From Yinghuangia sp035454725 (GTDB lineage: Bacteria > Actinomycetota > Actinomycetes > Streptomycetales > Streptomycetaceae), in the NCBI RefSeq assembly GCF_051388935.1, contig NZ_JBPKBI010000018.1, positions 1 through 64,000 of the forward strand: 64,000 bases of DNA. Reading direction: 5' to 3'. Below, in pieces: positions 9,100 to 19,000 of this stretch; the stretch's first letter is position 1, and each line of letters opens with the position of its first letter. The notes beneath the pieces are model-generated. The model saw only the letters and a program-made list of their open reading frames with translations, searched no databases and was not told the DNA's origin. Made by a program: the position numbers and the translations under genes.

Positions 9100-10305
9100 T
9101 CAACCCTGTCCGGGCACGGTGGCGCGAAACACGGTCGCGGTGCCGCCGAGGGTCAGCGGCGGGTCCTCGGCCGGGATGTAGACGGACTGCCCGCGCAGCA
9201 GGTCGAGTTCGTCCCCGCGCCCGTCCGACAGGACGGCGGCGCCGTCGGTGCACAGCAGGATCTGCGGCGCTTCCGCGTCGACGATGCGGGCGGGACCGCC
9301 GTCGAGTTCGAAACGCGACAGCCGAAAGTCCGGCACGGGGGTGGGGTAGACCTGTTCGCCGCGGTCGCCTTCGACGGGGTCGAGCACGTCGACCGGCCCG
9401 GCCCGGAACTCCAGGACGCGCAGCAGCTCGGCGATGTCGATGTGCTTGTCGGTGAGTCCGCAGCGCAGGACGTTGTCGGAGTTGGCGAGGATTTCGACGA
9501 AGACGCCGCGCAGGTACGAGTGCGGCAATCCGGCGGCGAAATACACCGCCTGACCGCGCGTCAGGCGTACGTGGTTGAGCAGCAGCGCCGCGACCACCCC
9601 CGGGTCGGCCGGGTGCCGCCGGGCCAGGTCCGCGACCGCCAGGCAGGCCGCGGCGAACGGCGACGCGGCCTCCGCGACCCGCAGGCACGCGGCGGCGACC
9701 TCGCCGACCACGATCGCGCGCCGGTTGTCGGGCAGCGTGAGCGCGTGTGTCATGGCGACGCGCAGGCCCTCGGCCTCGGACTCCTTGCGCAGCGCGTCGA
9801 TGCACGGTTGCAGTTCGGGGACCGCGAGCAGATCGAGCAGCTCGACCGTTTCGCCGACCTCGCGGAACCCACACAGGGCTTCCAAGTCACCGAGCGCACA
9901 AGCGAGTTCGGGTTTGTGGCTGGCGTCGCAGTAGTTGCGGAACCGCGCACCGAGCGGCACGCCCCGGGCCTCTTCGTCCGCGAAGCCGGCGGCGGCCTGC
10001 GCCGGATTGGGGTGCACTTGGAGCGACAGGGGCTGTTCGGCGGCGAGCACCTTGAGCAGGAACGGCAGGCGCGGCCCGAAACGGGCCGCGGTTCCGGCGC
10101 CGAGCTCGCGCTCGGGCGCCTCGGCGATGACGTCGGCCAGGGAGCGCGGCCCGTCACCGCGGTCGATCCGGGAGGGATCGCCCGGGTGCGCCCCCATCCA
10201 CAGCTCGGCCTGCGGTTCGCCGGTCGGCGGTACGCCGAGCAGTGCGGGAATCGCGGTCGTCGACCCCCACGTGGAGACGCGGACCCGGTTGACGAGGCGG
10301 TCCAT
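9100..10305 (-). CDS. manA: Mannose-6-phosphate isomerase, class I
   Basis: The 401-residue zinc enzyme interconverts fructose-6-phosphate and mannose-6-phosphate, the entry to GDP-mannose. Zinc ligands are visible in SLQVHPN (Gln, His) and in DASHKPELACAL (His, Glu), with a further His in FAAGLPHSYLRG. The cupin-fold ends match the family. The start codon is two bases from the stop of the SIS-protein gene upstream, so the two genes are co-transcribed, together with the Trm112-like gene and probably manB. M. tuberculosis has the same order (manA Rv3255c, Rv3256c, manB Rv3257c). Confidence 0.95.
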   Translation of the reverse strand: MDRLVNRVRVSTWGSTTAIPALLGVPPTGEPQAELWMGAHPGDPSRIDRGDGPRSLADVIAEAPERELGAGTAARFGPRLPFLLKVLAAEQPLSLQVHPNPAQAAAGFADEEARGVPLGARFRNYCDASHKPELACALGDLEALCGFREVGETVELLDLLAVPELQPCIDALRKESEAEGLRVAMTHALTLPDNRRAIVVGEVAAACLRVAEAASPFAAACLAVADLARRHPADPGVVAALLLNHVRLTRGQAVYFAAGLPHSYLRGVFVEILANSDNVLRCGLTDKHIDIAELLRVLEFRAGPVDVLDPVEGDRGEQVYPTPVPDFRLSRFELDGGPARIVDAEAPQILLCTDGAAVLSDGRGDELDLLRGQSVYIPAEDPPLTLGGTATVFRATVPGQG

Positions 10306-10307
10306 CG

Positions 10308-11498
10308 CTAGCCGCCCCCGTCTTCGCGGCCGGCGTCCGGGTCGGACGCGCTGAGCGCGTCGAAGCTGTCGAAGGTGCCGACGGATCCGGTGTCGTGCCC
10401 CGTGGTGACGGCGAGGTAGACGGCCGCGAAGTCACCGAGCGCCACGACCTCGCCGAACCGGGCGAGCGGGTCGGGCCCCTCGGCGGTGATCTCGTTGAAG
10501 GGAAGTGAGAGGTCGAGGGCGAGGCGGCGTACCAGGTCGACCTGCCGGCGCGCGCCCGGAGCGTCGTCGTCCACCAACAAAACGGGGTGCAGGCGCATCG
10601 GCTCGGTGTCTTCGACGCGGTCGCGGAAGAAATCGTCCGAATCGCCGGAGGCTCGGCCGAGCGCCCCGTCGAACAGGTTTCCGGAGTCGACCGCCGCGTC
10701 CGGCAGCGTCCCGTGCAGCGCGGGCAGGCCCGCGACGGACGTCAGCGCGGCGGCGAAGCGGGCCGCCGCGACGCCCATGACGGGCCCGGTGCCCCAGATG
10801 ATCGGCACCGCGCCGGACAAGTCGAGGGCGAGGGCTTTCGCGGGGTTCAGATACGTCTCGGCCGCCGGCCGGCAACGGATCCCCACCGCGTCGAGCCGGT
10901 CGGCGAGCGCGTCGAACGAGTCACCGGGGCCGTAAGCGCCGACCCCGTACGACCCGGCGAGCGCCAGCAGGCCGCCGAGCAGCGGCCAGAACGCGTCGCG
11001 GGCGACCACGCGGTCGGGCGCGCCCGCCGCCGGCGCCGACGTGTGCAGGCGCAGGCCGCGCACCTGTTCGGCCGCCGCGTCGAGCGAAGACCCCTCGGGA
11101 GCGACGACCGCGACGCCGCAGCCGCGCCGGTACGCCTGCCGGACCAGCGCGAGAAGCGCCTGCTCGTCGCCCTTGGGCCCGGCGAGGACGAGCAGGTCGA
11201 GCGGTCCGATCCAGCCGGGCAGTATGTCGCCGGAGACCTCGACGACCGGCACGGCCGCCGCGGGCGCGGTGAGCGCGGCGAGGGAGCGGACGACCGGGCC
11301 GCAGTGCGGGGCGACCGCGACGGCGATCGTGCGCGGCCGGTCGCCGTGGGCCGCGGTCCGCAGCCCGGCCTCGGCGACCGCCCACGAGGCGCGGCGCACC
11401 TGCGCACCGGCGCCCGCCAGTGTCAGAAGGCACCGGCCGGTGTCGGCGCGGCCGAGTCCCTCGGCGTCGTCGAGCAGTTCCTCGTCGACGGGGATCAT
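10308..11498 (-). CDS. SIS-domain phosphosugar isomerase-like protein
   Basis: The product is 396 residues. It resembles the bifunctional phosphoglucose/phosphomannose isomerase-like proteins found between manA and manB in actinobacteria (Rv3256c type). It has two alpha/beta subdomains: one includes TIAVAVAPHCGPVVRSLAAL, and the second the GTGPVMGVAAARFAAAL stretch before the C-terminal isomerase-like end. The start at 11498 is the ATG overlapping the upstream stop (ATGA); longer extensions are Arg-rich shadow. It probably binds a phosphosugar and acts in mannose metabolism, but activity is inferred from context. Confidence 0.85.
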   Translation of the reverse strand: MIPVDEELLDDAEGLGRADTGRCLLTLAGAGAQVRRASWAVAEAGLRTAAHGDRPRTIAVAVAPHCGPVVRSLAALTAPAAAVPVVEVSGDILPGWIGPLDLLVLAGPKGDEQALLALVRQAYRRGCGVAVVAPEGSSLDAAAEQVRGLRLHTSAPAAGAPDRVVARDAFWPLLGGLLALAGSYGVGAYGPGDSFDALADRLDAVGIRCRPAAETYLNPAKALALDLSGAVPIIWGTGPVMGVAAARFAAALTSVAGLPALHGTLPDAAVDSGNLFDGALGRASGDSDDFFRDRVEDTEPMRLHPVLLVDDDAPGARRQVDLVRRLALDLSLPFNEITAEGPDPLARFGEVVALGDFAAVYLAVTTGHDTGSVGTFDSFDALSASDPDAGREDGGG

Positions 11499-11713
11499 GC
11501 CGGGGCACTCCCGGCGTCGCCGTGCCCGAGGTCGCGGGCGTCGGGGCGCCGTGCCTCGTCCGCCAGCAGGACGGGGATGTCGTCGCGGACCGGGTAGGCC
11601 AGGCCGCAGGTGTCCGAAACGCACACAAGCTCACCCGCGTCGGCGTCGGCGCGCAACGGGGCGTGGCACACCGGGCACGCGAAGACCGCCAGGAGCGGGT
11701 TGTCGAGCTTCAA
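11495..11713 (-). CDS. Trm112-like zinc-ribbon protein
   Basis: The product is 72 residues with four cysteines (13, 16, 31, 36) spaced as CPVC and CVSDTC, the zinc ribbon of the Trm112/YcaR family. Family members bind and stabilise methyltransferases or act as small adaptors; the partner is unknown here. The start is TTG at 11713, supported by GGAGA five to six bases upstream, with no ATG or GTG nearby. Its stop overlaps the next start by four bases (ATGA), so translation is coupled to the SIS-domain gene. Confidence 0.88.
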   Translation of the reverse strand: MKLDNPLLAVFACPVCHAPLRADADAGELVCVSDTCGLAYPVRDDIPVLLADEARRPDARDLGHGDAGSAPA

Positions 11714-11877
11714 GGCTTCTCCACAGGGGACGGCGGGGTGGGACGGGTGTGACGAGCGGGACGGCCGGGGCCCTGGGGCGGCCGGCCGACGTCACACCCT
11801 ACTGACGGATCCATGAGACCACTTTCGAGGGCGCCGCGGGCCTCAGCCGACGACGGAGATCGACTCCCTCGGGGCGG

Positions 11878-11904
11878 CCCGCTCCCCACCCCCGAAGGGG
11901 CGGG
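11878..11904 (-). terminator. Weak hairpin between manB and the Trm112-like gene
   Basis: CCCGCTCC (11878-11885) can pair with GGGGCGGG (11897-11904), including one G-U pair, across an 11-nt loop, about 70 bp after the manB stop. It may be a partial terminator or attenuator. A full terminator would separate manB from manA. Confidence 0.3.
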
Positions 11905-11973
11905 TCCTCGGGCAGCCGTGGTCCTCCCCCTGTTCCCGGCCGGCTCGACGCGGCTGCTCGTCGCTGTGGTCCC

Positions 11974-13320
11974 TCAGCCCCTGATCAGCGCCAGCACCGC
12001 GTCGCGGAGCGCCTCCATGGTGGCGGTGTCCTTGGCCTCGACGTTCAGGCGGAGCAGCGGTTCGGTGTTGGACGGGCGGAGGTTGAACCACCAGTCGTCG
12101 CCGCCGATGGTCATGCCGTCCATGTCGTCGACGACGATGCCCGGCTTGCCGGCGTACGCCGCGCGGACCTTCTCGGTCGCGGCGGCCTGGTCGGCGACCT
12201 GGCTGTTGATCTCGCCGGAGGCGACGTACCGCTCGTAGTCGCGGACCAGCAGCGACAGCGGGCCGTCCTGGCCGCCGAGTGCGGCGAGCACGTGCATCGC
12301 GGCGAGCATGCCGGTGTCCGCGCGCCAGAAGTCGCGGAAGTAGTAGTGCGCCGAGTGCTCGCCGCCGAAAACGGCGTCGGTGACGGCCATCTCCTGCTTG
12401 ATGAAGGAGTGGCCCACGCGCGTGCACACGGGCGTGCCGCCGTGTTCGCGGACGATCTCGGGGACTGCGGACGACGTGATCAGGTTGTGGATGATCGTCG
12501 CGCCCGGGTGCTTCTCCAGCTCGCGGACCGCGACCAGCGCGGTGATCGCGGACGGCGACACCGGGTCGCCGTTCTCGTCCACCACGAAGCAGCGGTCGGC
12601 GTCGCCGTCGAAGGCGAGGCCGATGTCGGCGCCGGTCTCGCGCACCTTGGCCTGGAGGTCGACGATGTTCTTCGGGTCGAGCGGGTTGGCCTCGTGGTTG
12701 GGGAAGGTGCCGTCGAGCTCGAAGTACATGGGGATGACGTCGAGCGGCAGGCCGTCCAGGACCGCGGGGACGGTGTGGCCGCCCATGCCGTTGCCGGCGT
12801 CGACCACGACCTTGAGCGGCCGGATCGCGGTGAGGTCGACCAGCGAGCGCAGATATTCGGCGTACCCGGGCAGGACATCCTGCTCGGTGATGGTGCCGGG
12901 CTTGCCGTCGCGGTCGGGCAGGCCCTTCTCGGCGAGTTCGCGGATCGCCGAGAGACCGGTGTCCTGGCCGATGGGCGAGGCTCCGGCACGGCACATCTTG
13001 ATGCCGTTGTACTGCGCGGGGTTGTGGCTCGCGGTGAACATCGCGCCGGGCAGGTCGAGGCTGCCGCTGGCGTAGTACAGCTCGTCGGTGGAGGCGAGCC
13101 CGATCTCGGTGACGTCGGCGCCCCGGCTCGCGGCGCCTTCGGCGAAGGCCCGGGAGAGACCGGGCGAGCTCGGGCGCATGTCGCGGCCGACGACGATCGC
13201 GTCGGCTCCGGTGACCTCGACGAACGCGGCGCCGAGAGCGCGGGCGGTGTCCGCGTCCCACTGGTCGGGGACCACGCCCCGGATGTCGTAGGCCTTGACG
13301 ATCTGGGAGAGGTCGCGCAC
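11974..13320 (-). CDS. manB: Phosphomannomutase/phosphoglucomutase
   Basis: The 448-residue enzyme converts mannose-6-phosphate to mannose-1-phosphate for GDP-mannose and surface mannosylation. The phosphoserine loop TASHNP has its catalytic Ser at about residue 98. The metal loop FDGDADR, the sugar-binding GGEHSAH and the C-terminal phosphate loop RPSNTEP are all present, so the enzyme should be active. I chose the GTG at 13320 (reading VRDLSQIVKAYDIRG) with GGAG five bases upstream; an ATG 60 bases further upstream gives an Arg/Gly-rich extension unlike the family. Confidence 0.95.
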   Translation of the reverse strand: MRDLSQIVKAYDIRGVVPDQWDADTARALGAAFVEVTGADAIVVGRDMRPSSPGLSRAFAEGAASRGADVTEIGLASTDELYYASGSLDLPGAMFTASHNPAQYNGIKMCRAGASPIGQDTGLSAIRELAEKGLPDRDGKPGTITEQDVLPGYAEYLRSLVDLTAIRPLKVVVDAGNGMGGHTVPAVLDGLPLDVIPMYFELDGTFPNHEANPLDPKNIVDLQAKVRETGADIGLAFDGDADRCFVVDENGDPVSPSAITALVAVRELEKHPGATIIHNLITSSAVPEIVREHGGTPVCTRVGHSFIKQEMAVTDAVFGGEHSAHYYFRDFWRADTGMLAAMHVLAALGGQDGPLSLLVRDYERYVASGEINSQVADQAAATEKVRAAYAGKPGIVVDDMDGMTIGGDDWWFNLRPSNTEPLLRLNVEAKDTATMEALRDAVLALIRG

Positions 13321-13608
13321 CGGGGCTCCGCTTCGTTGTCCGCTTGTCCGCTGGCCGGGCCCCTTGCGGGGCCAGGGCATGTCTCGTGGATCGCTCCGGG
13401 CCCGCGCCTTGCGCTCACACGCACCGCACCGCGCGGGCTGGTCCGAAGGGGTCCACCAGACACGCCCTGGGCAAACCCTATCGTCGGACGGCCTCCGGTC
13501 GTGGCTGACCGGGTGTCGGGTGACGGCGCGCCGGAGGCCCGATGCGACCGAAAAGTGCCCTCCGATTTCTCGTCGGGGATTCCGGTTCGGGGAACCGTCG
13601 CGACGTGG

Positions 13609-13986
13609 TCAGGAATCGGGCGATCTGAGGACCCGCAGGTGCCCGCGGCGGCCGACGTCGGACGGCGCGGCGCGGTCCATCGATTCGGGGGCGGGTTGCC
13701 GGGGCTGCCGCGGCGGGCGCGCGGCTTCGCGCACCGCGTTGGCGAGCGCTTCCAGATCGTCGCTGCTGGGCTTGCCCGCGGCCGGGTCGGGGGCGAGTCG
13801 CACGACGTCCCAGCCTCGCGGGGCGGTCAGTCGTTCGGAATGCTCCGCGCACAGGTCGTAGCAGTGGGGTTCGGCGTACGTCGCAAGGGGGCCGAGCACC
13901 GCCGTGGAGTCCGCGTAGACGTACGTCAGCGTCGCGACCGCAGGGCGACCGCATGCAGTCCGCGAACAGCGACGTACAGGGCTCAC
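13609..13986 (-). CDS. DUF3499 family protein
   Basis: The product is about 125 residues, beginning VSPVRRCSRTACGRPAVATL. Cys residues in CSRTACG and in HCYDLCAEHS look like a small zinc site. This is the DUF3499 family (Rv3258c type), conserved in actinobacteria beside manB and the zincin-like gene. The GTG at 13986 has TACCGT eight bases upstream, suggesting a leaderless start; another GTG 33 bases upstream is possible. The C-terminal third is Pro/Arg-rich and variable. Function is unknown. Confidence 0.82.
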   Translation of the reverse strand: MSPVRRCSRTACGRPAVATLTYVYADSTAVLGPLATYAEPHCYDLCAEHSERLTAPRGWDVVRLAPDPAAGKPSSDDLEALANAVREAARPPRQPRQPAPESMDRAAPSDVGRRGHLRVLRSPDS

Positions 13987-14147
13987 GGGGATGGACGGTA
14001 CCGCAACACGGGCAGCCACGGGTCACTTACGCCCCACGTGGCGGGCACGTGTCGCCGCCCAACGTGCATTTTCGGCCTCTCACCTGCCGGTTTGGCCGCT
14101 TCCCGACGCTCGGCGGCGGGGCTCGGTGGGCCTGCCCGGGCAGCCCC

Positions 14148-14153
14148 TATGCT
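14148..14153 (+). promoter_or_regulatory. -10 box of a leaderless promoter
   Basis: TATGCT ends seven bases before the GTG at 14161, so the transcript of the zincin-like gene probably starts at the start codon. It lies in the divergent interval with the DUF3499 gene. Confidence 0.5.
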
Positions 14154-14160
14154 CGGTTGC

Positions 14161-14607
14161 GTGCACAGTGAGCACTCCGCGGGTCCGTCCCGCAACGATC
14201 GCCCCCCGCGGCGGCGACGGCGCGACCGGCACGGCCGGGGCATGCGCGGTCCGTTGGCCCCGCGCCCTGTTCCGATCGCGTTGACGCGGGCGGAGAAGTT
14301 CGACGACCTCGCGTCCGATTCGGTCGAGCGCCTCACCAAGCGCTGGCCGGAGCTGGAGCGGGTGCGCTTCGCGGTGTTGGACGTGCCCGAGGCGGAGACG
14401 GAGCTGCTTGCCGACGAGCCGGTGGCGCTGGGCCGGATGGTGCCGGCGACCGCCACCGACGCGGCCATGATCATCTTGTACCGGCGTCCTCTGGAGCTGC
14501 GTGCGGAGAGCCGCAGCGAGTTGGAGATGCTGGTTCACGACATCCTCGTGGAGCAGGTCGCCGACCTGCTGGGCCTGGACCCGGAGACGGTCGACCCCGA
14601 CGACTGA
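14161..14607 (+). CDS. Metallopeptidase-family (Zincin_1-like) protein with degenerate active site
   Basis: The product is 148 residues. The N-terminus is Arg-rich; the core shows ILYRRPLEL and then LVHDILVEQVADLLGLDPETVD. In typical members of the family the latter region carries HExxH plus a distal His. Here it reads H-D-I-L-V, so the second zinc His and the catalytic Glu are missing, and peptidase activity is doubtful. I recall Streptomyces relatives sharing this change. The GTG start is leaderless (TATGCT seven bases upstream). It corresponds in position to Rv3259 and ends ten bases from the convergent DUF5719 stop. Confidence 0.8.
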   Translation: MHSEHSAGPSRNDRPPRRRRRDRHGRGMRGPLAPRPVPIALTRAEKFDDLASDSVERLTKRWPELERVRFAVLDVPEAETELLADEPVALGRMVPATATDAAMIILYRRPLELRAESRSELEMLVHDILVEQVADLLGLDPETVDPDD

Positions 14608-14617
14608 CCGCCGACGG

Positions 14618-16078
14618 TCACTGCTTCTTCGTCGGCACCATGATCGCGATGTCACCGTGCACGCTCGGCAGAGCGACCGTCTCATGGGCAGCGGTCATCC
14701 CCTGGACCGTGAACATCGGAATCTTGTCGACCTGTTCGGCGAGCATGCGGGCGGCGTGGACCGGTGCGGAGCCGGGCAGCGGCTCCACGACCAGCGCGAA
14801 CTTGGCGGCATTGGCGGGGACCGGAACCGGCACCGCGACGGTGGTGCCGCCCGGTACCTCGACCTCGGCGGTCGCGGGGGTCGTGCCGTCGGTCGTGGTG
14901 AGCCGTACGCGCCCGGTTTCCCGAGGGGCCGTCAGATACACGACGGAGGCCTGAGTGCCGCCGGCCCGGTTGTCGGCCAGGACGGCGCGGCCGGTGAGCT
15001 CCGGGGTGGGGGCGAGGTACGCGACCTCGGTCGCGTCGCCGGTGCCGCGCGTCACGCGGACGCCGGCCAGGATGTCGGCGCGTTCGGCGGTGAGCTTGAT
15101 CGCGGACGCCTCGCCCTTGGTGATCCCGCCGAGGTCCACTTCGGCGACCCGGCCGCGCTTGACGGTCACGGATTCCATCCCCGCGGGCTTGAACGTGCTT
15201 GCCTTGCCTGCCACCTCGATGCCGACCTCGGTGTCGGTGTCACTCGCGCCGAACACCACGAGGCGGACGTTCGAGGCGTCCTCCGGGATCCCGGGGACGA
15301 CGAACGTCCGGCCCGGTCGGCCCGCCTGCGGCAGCCAGTCGGTGCCCGCGGTGCCCTGCTGGTCGCGGACGGCGGCGGCGATGCGTCCCGAACGGGCCAG
15401 CACGTGCACGGCGGCCACCCCAAGGTCGGGCTTGAGGGTTTTGAGCCGGATGTTCTGCGACTCGCCGGGGGCGAACGTCAGGCTCTGCACACCTTCGGTC
15501 ACTACTTCCCCGTCGGGGCCGTACAGCTCGACGTCGATCTGCGCGGCGACATCAGTGCTGTTGGTCAGGTACAGGTACGCCTCGCGGTCCTGGGCGGTCG
15601 AGGTCCCGACGAACCAATGGTCGGTGGCGGGTTCCCGGCAGACCGCACCGGACAGGCCGCGGCCCGCGCCGATGGTGACCTTCGAGGTGGACTGGGCCGT
15701 GAAACCGGGCGCGAAGGCGTCGGTCGCCTCCCAGGCGAGGGCGGGGACCTCGGGCTCGGTGACGTCGGCGCCGCCGAGGCGGCCGGGTGCCTCGACCGAG
15801 CCGCGGGTCTTCGCGGCATCGGCGACCTCGGTCAGCACGGCCTTTCCGCCGGTGGCGCCCGCGGTGCCCGACGGGGTGAACGCGGTGTACGCGGTCGCGG
15901 TGCCGCCCTGGCCGCCGCGGATCTGCGGACAGACCGCCTCGGCGCGCTGGATCGGCACCTGCCCGGGCGGCGCCGATTCGGTGGCCTGGCTCGACGACGG
16001 GCGCGTCCAGGTGGCGGCGCCGACGATGAGCGCGAGCACGGCAACCGCGACGACGAGGGACAAGGTCGTGCGCTTCAC
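14618..16078 (-). CDS. DUF5719 family membrane-anchored protein
   Basis: The product is 486 residues. One N-terminal hydrophobic helix (about residues 5-25, TLSLVVAVAVLALIVG) acts as signal anchor, and the remainder is extracellular and beta-rich. The family is known only as DUF5719 and accompanies the large glycosyltransferase gene in Streptomyces. The GTG start overlaps the stop of that upstream gene (GTGA), so the two are translationally coupled and probably act together at the cell surface. No enzymatic motif is seen. Confidence 0.85.
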   Translation of the reverse strand: MKRTTLSLVVAVAVLALIVGAATWTRPSSSQATESAPPGQVPIQRAEAVCPQIRGGQGGTATAYTAFTPSGTAGATGGKAVLTEVADAAKTRGSVEAPGRLGGADVTEPEVPALAWEATDAFAPGFTAQSTSKVTIGAGRGLSGAVCREPATDHWFVGTSTAQDREAYLYLTNSTDVAAQIDVELYGPDGEVVTEGVQSLTFAPGESQNIRLKTLKPDLGVAAVHVLARSGRIAAAVRDQQGTAGTDWLPQAGRPGRTFVVPGIPEDASNVRLVVFGASDTDTEVGIEVAGKASTFKPAGMESVTVKRGRVAEVDLGGITKGEASAIKLTAERADILAGVRVTRGTGDATEVAYLAPTPELTGRAVLADNRAGGTQASVVYLTAPRETGRVRLTTTDGTTPATAEVEVPGGTTVAVPVPVPANAAKFALVVEPLPGSAPVHAARMLAEQVDKIPMFTVQGMTAAHETVALPSVHGDIAIMVPTKKQ

Positions 16079-19000
16079 CGGTTGCCTCCGGGTCGGGGCG
16101 GCTGCTGCGGGGGCCAGGAGTCGTCGGGGCCGGGCGGGCGGCCCTGCGCCGCGGGGTCGGTGCCGTCTTCCGTGAAGGGGTGGACGGGGTTGCCGTTCTG
16201 GTCGTACACCCCGGTGCCTTGTGCGGGAGTGGGATATCCGGGCGTCTGGTAGCCGGAACCGCCGTACGCGCCTTGGTCGTAGCCGGCGTCGCCGTAGTCG
16301 GGCGTGCCGTAGCCCTCCGGGTACGGCGTTCCGGGGTAGGCGCCCTGCGCGTCGTAGCCGCTCGGTGCGTACGCCGCTTCGCCGTACGCGCCCATGGGCT
16401 GTTCGCCGCCCTGCGGGGGATCGTCGTAGTCGGTGCGCAACGCGCCTTCGCGCGGCTGGTATCCGCGCACGTACTGGCCGAGGTCGTCCCAATCGTCCGG
16501 CTGCGCGGCCGAGTTCGTGTCGGCGGCGGGCTGCGCGGGCACGAACAGCGAGCCGGTGTCCGACACCGAGGGCTCGGTCTGCGCCCCGTTCGCGGCCTCG
16601 GCGGCCTGCACACGGCGTGCGCGCCGGCTGCCGGGCACGATGGGCGCGGCCGAGGCGCTGCCCGGGGCACCGGCAGTCTCCGGCAGGTCGTCGTCGTTGC
16701 CGCGCCGCCGGGCGGGCAGGGCCAGGACGACCACGACGAGCAGGGCGACGCCCTCGACGGCCAGCCACATGCCGCGGCTGCCGCCCTCGTACGTGATCTT
16801 CAGGTGGCCGCCGTCCGCCGGCAGCGTGAAGGCTTGGCCCCACCCCTCGACCGTACGGCGGGGCAGCGGCTGTCCGTCGAGCGTGACCTTCCACCCGGAG
16901 TCGCGGGGCTCCGCGAGCCGCAGCACGCGTTCGCCCGCTCCGGGATCGATGCGCGCGGAGACGTCGTCGGTGCCCGAGGCGACCGGGACGATCTTGCCCT
17001 CGGACTCGATGGTGACGCGGGCGTTCACGCCCTCCACCTGCCACAGCATGGTGCCGTTCTCGGCGGACTTGCGCAGGAGGCCCGGGGTGCCGTCGAGCCG
17101 GGTCGCCAGCGCGGCGTCGGCCGGCGGTTGCAGCAGGATGTAGCGGATCGCGAAGGCGGACAGCCCGTTGGTGTCGGCGCTGCCGGTGCCGGACAGGAAG
17201 GCCGCGACGTAGTCTTCGAGGCCCTTGTTGTCCGCGGCGTCCGGGGCGGTGTCGGCGTCGCCGAGGTACACCCCGCTGCCGCGCACGAGCGTCGTGGTGA
17301 CCGCGCCTGTCGGGTCCGTTCGCAGCACGAGCGTGCGCGCCCGGTCGGGGCTGGAGTTGTCGGACGCGATGAAGGCCGGGAGGTACGGGCCGCCTTGGCG
17401 GTCGAGCGGACCGGACGCGCCCTGCCAGAGCCACGCGCCGGCCGCGGCGACGGGGGCGAGCCCGGCGATCACGGCGACGACGAGAGAGGCGGGCTGCCGC
17501 CAGCCGAAGCTGCTTGCGGCCACCCGGGCGCGGGCGTCCTCGGCACCGACCATGGCGGCGGCGACGTAGCCGAGCCCGACGGCGATGGTGGCCACCCCGG
17601 GCCAGGCGGGGACGGCGTCCGTGCCGACCGCGGGTGTGACTTCGAGGCGGCTGACGACGACCGCGACGAGCAGGCCGACCACGGCGACCGCCCATGCGGT
17701 GAGCACGGCGCGGCGGCGGGAGTCGCGCAACAGCGCGGCGAGTGCCGCGAGCAGGACGCCCGCACCGACGACGGCGGGGATGGTGCCGGGGCCGCCCGGG
17801 TCGAGGAGCATGAGGCCGACGGGGTTGGTGCCGCGTTCGGCAAGACCGTCGGTCGCCAGGCCCGGTTCGAGGAACAGCCGGTCGCCGTGCAGGAGTTCCG
17901 GGGTCCACGGCATGAGCAGCACGAGCGGCACGGCCAGCGCTACACCGACGCGCAGGACAAGGCGCGCGCCGAGGTCTCCGGCGAAGTGCGCGGCGGGAAT
18001 CGCGGCGACCCCGAGCACGGCCGCGATGACCCAGGTGAGGGGGACGAAAGCAGTGGCCATGGCGAGGACGAGTCCGGTGGCCCACGCGGCGCGCCACGAC
18101 GCGGCCAGTCCGCCGAGCCCGACGGCCTGCACGGCACAGCGGGCGAGGATCGGCGCCAGCACGAGGACCGCGGCGGTACCGATGCGTCCTTGGGCGATGG
18201 CGCCGGTCGCGACGGGCATCAGCGCGTAGACGGCCGAGCCCCACGCGCGGACGGCGGTGTTGGGCACGAGTTTGCGCGCGCACAGGTAAGCGGTGACGCC
18301 GGCCAGCGGCACGCTGCCGATGAGCAGCACGCTGACGGCGGTGGACGCGCTGCCGAAGAGCACGGTGCCCAGGGCCGCGACGAGGGCGAGGTAGGGGGGT
18401 GCGGTGGTGTCGCCGCCGAGGCCGACGCCGTGCCAGCTTTCGGTGAAACGCCCCCACAGGTCACCGGCCGAGTCGGGGGCGGGCAGCAGCGCGCCGCCCG
18501 TGAGGCGCCCGCCGAAGAGCAGGTCGCGGGCCGCGATCAGGGTGACGGCGAGGAGGAGCACGCTCACCGCGACGCCCGGCCGTTGCGCGATCGCGCGGAA
18601 CCGGGCGAAGCTCTCGACCTGGAGGTCCTCGGCTTCCTCCGACGTGGGGCCGCTCTCCAGCACGCTGTTCCGGCTGCGTCGGCCGCCCTCCGGCTCGACG
18701 CGGCGGCTGAGGCTGCCGACGAGCTGGTCGAACGCCTGCCGCACGCTGGCGCCGCGCGGTGGGAACAGGTCGCGGAAGTCCGCGTCGTCGGTGACGCGCG
18801 TGCGCCCTCGGGCGCGGCGTCCGGAGATGACCCGGCCGGGACGCAGGAGTACGGAGAAGACACCGACGAACTCGTCGAGCGCCATGCGGGGCAGCTTGCC
18901 GACGAGATAGCCGAGCGCGCGGACCAGGGTGCCGAAGAACAGCCGCAGCCACACGAACGGCACGGTCTTGCCGGGAGCGTTGGCCAGCAGCGTGTAGACG

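Noticed and set aside
12292..14607. 771-codon plus-strand frame ending in the zincin-like gene
   Set aside because: Only the last 148 codons resemble a protein family; the rest is antisense to manB.
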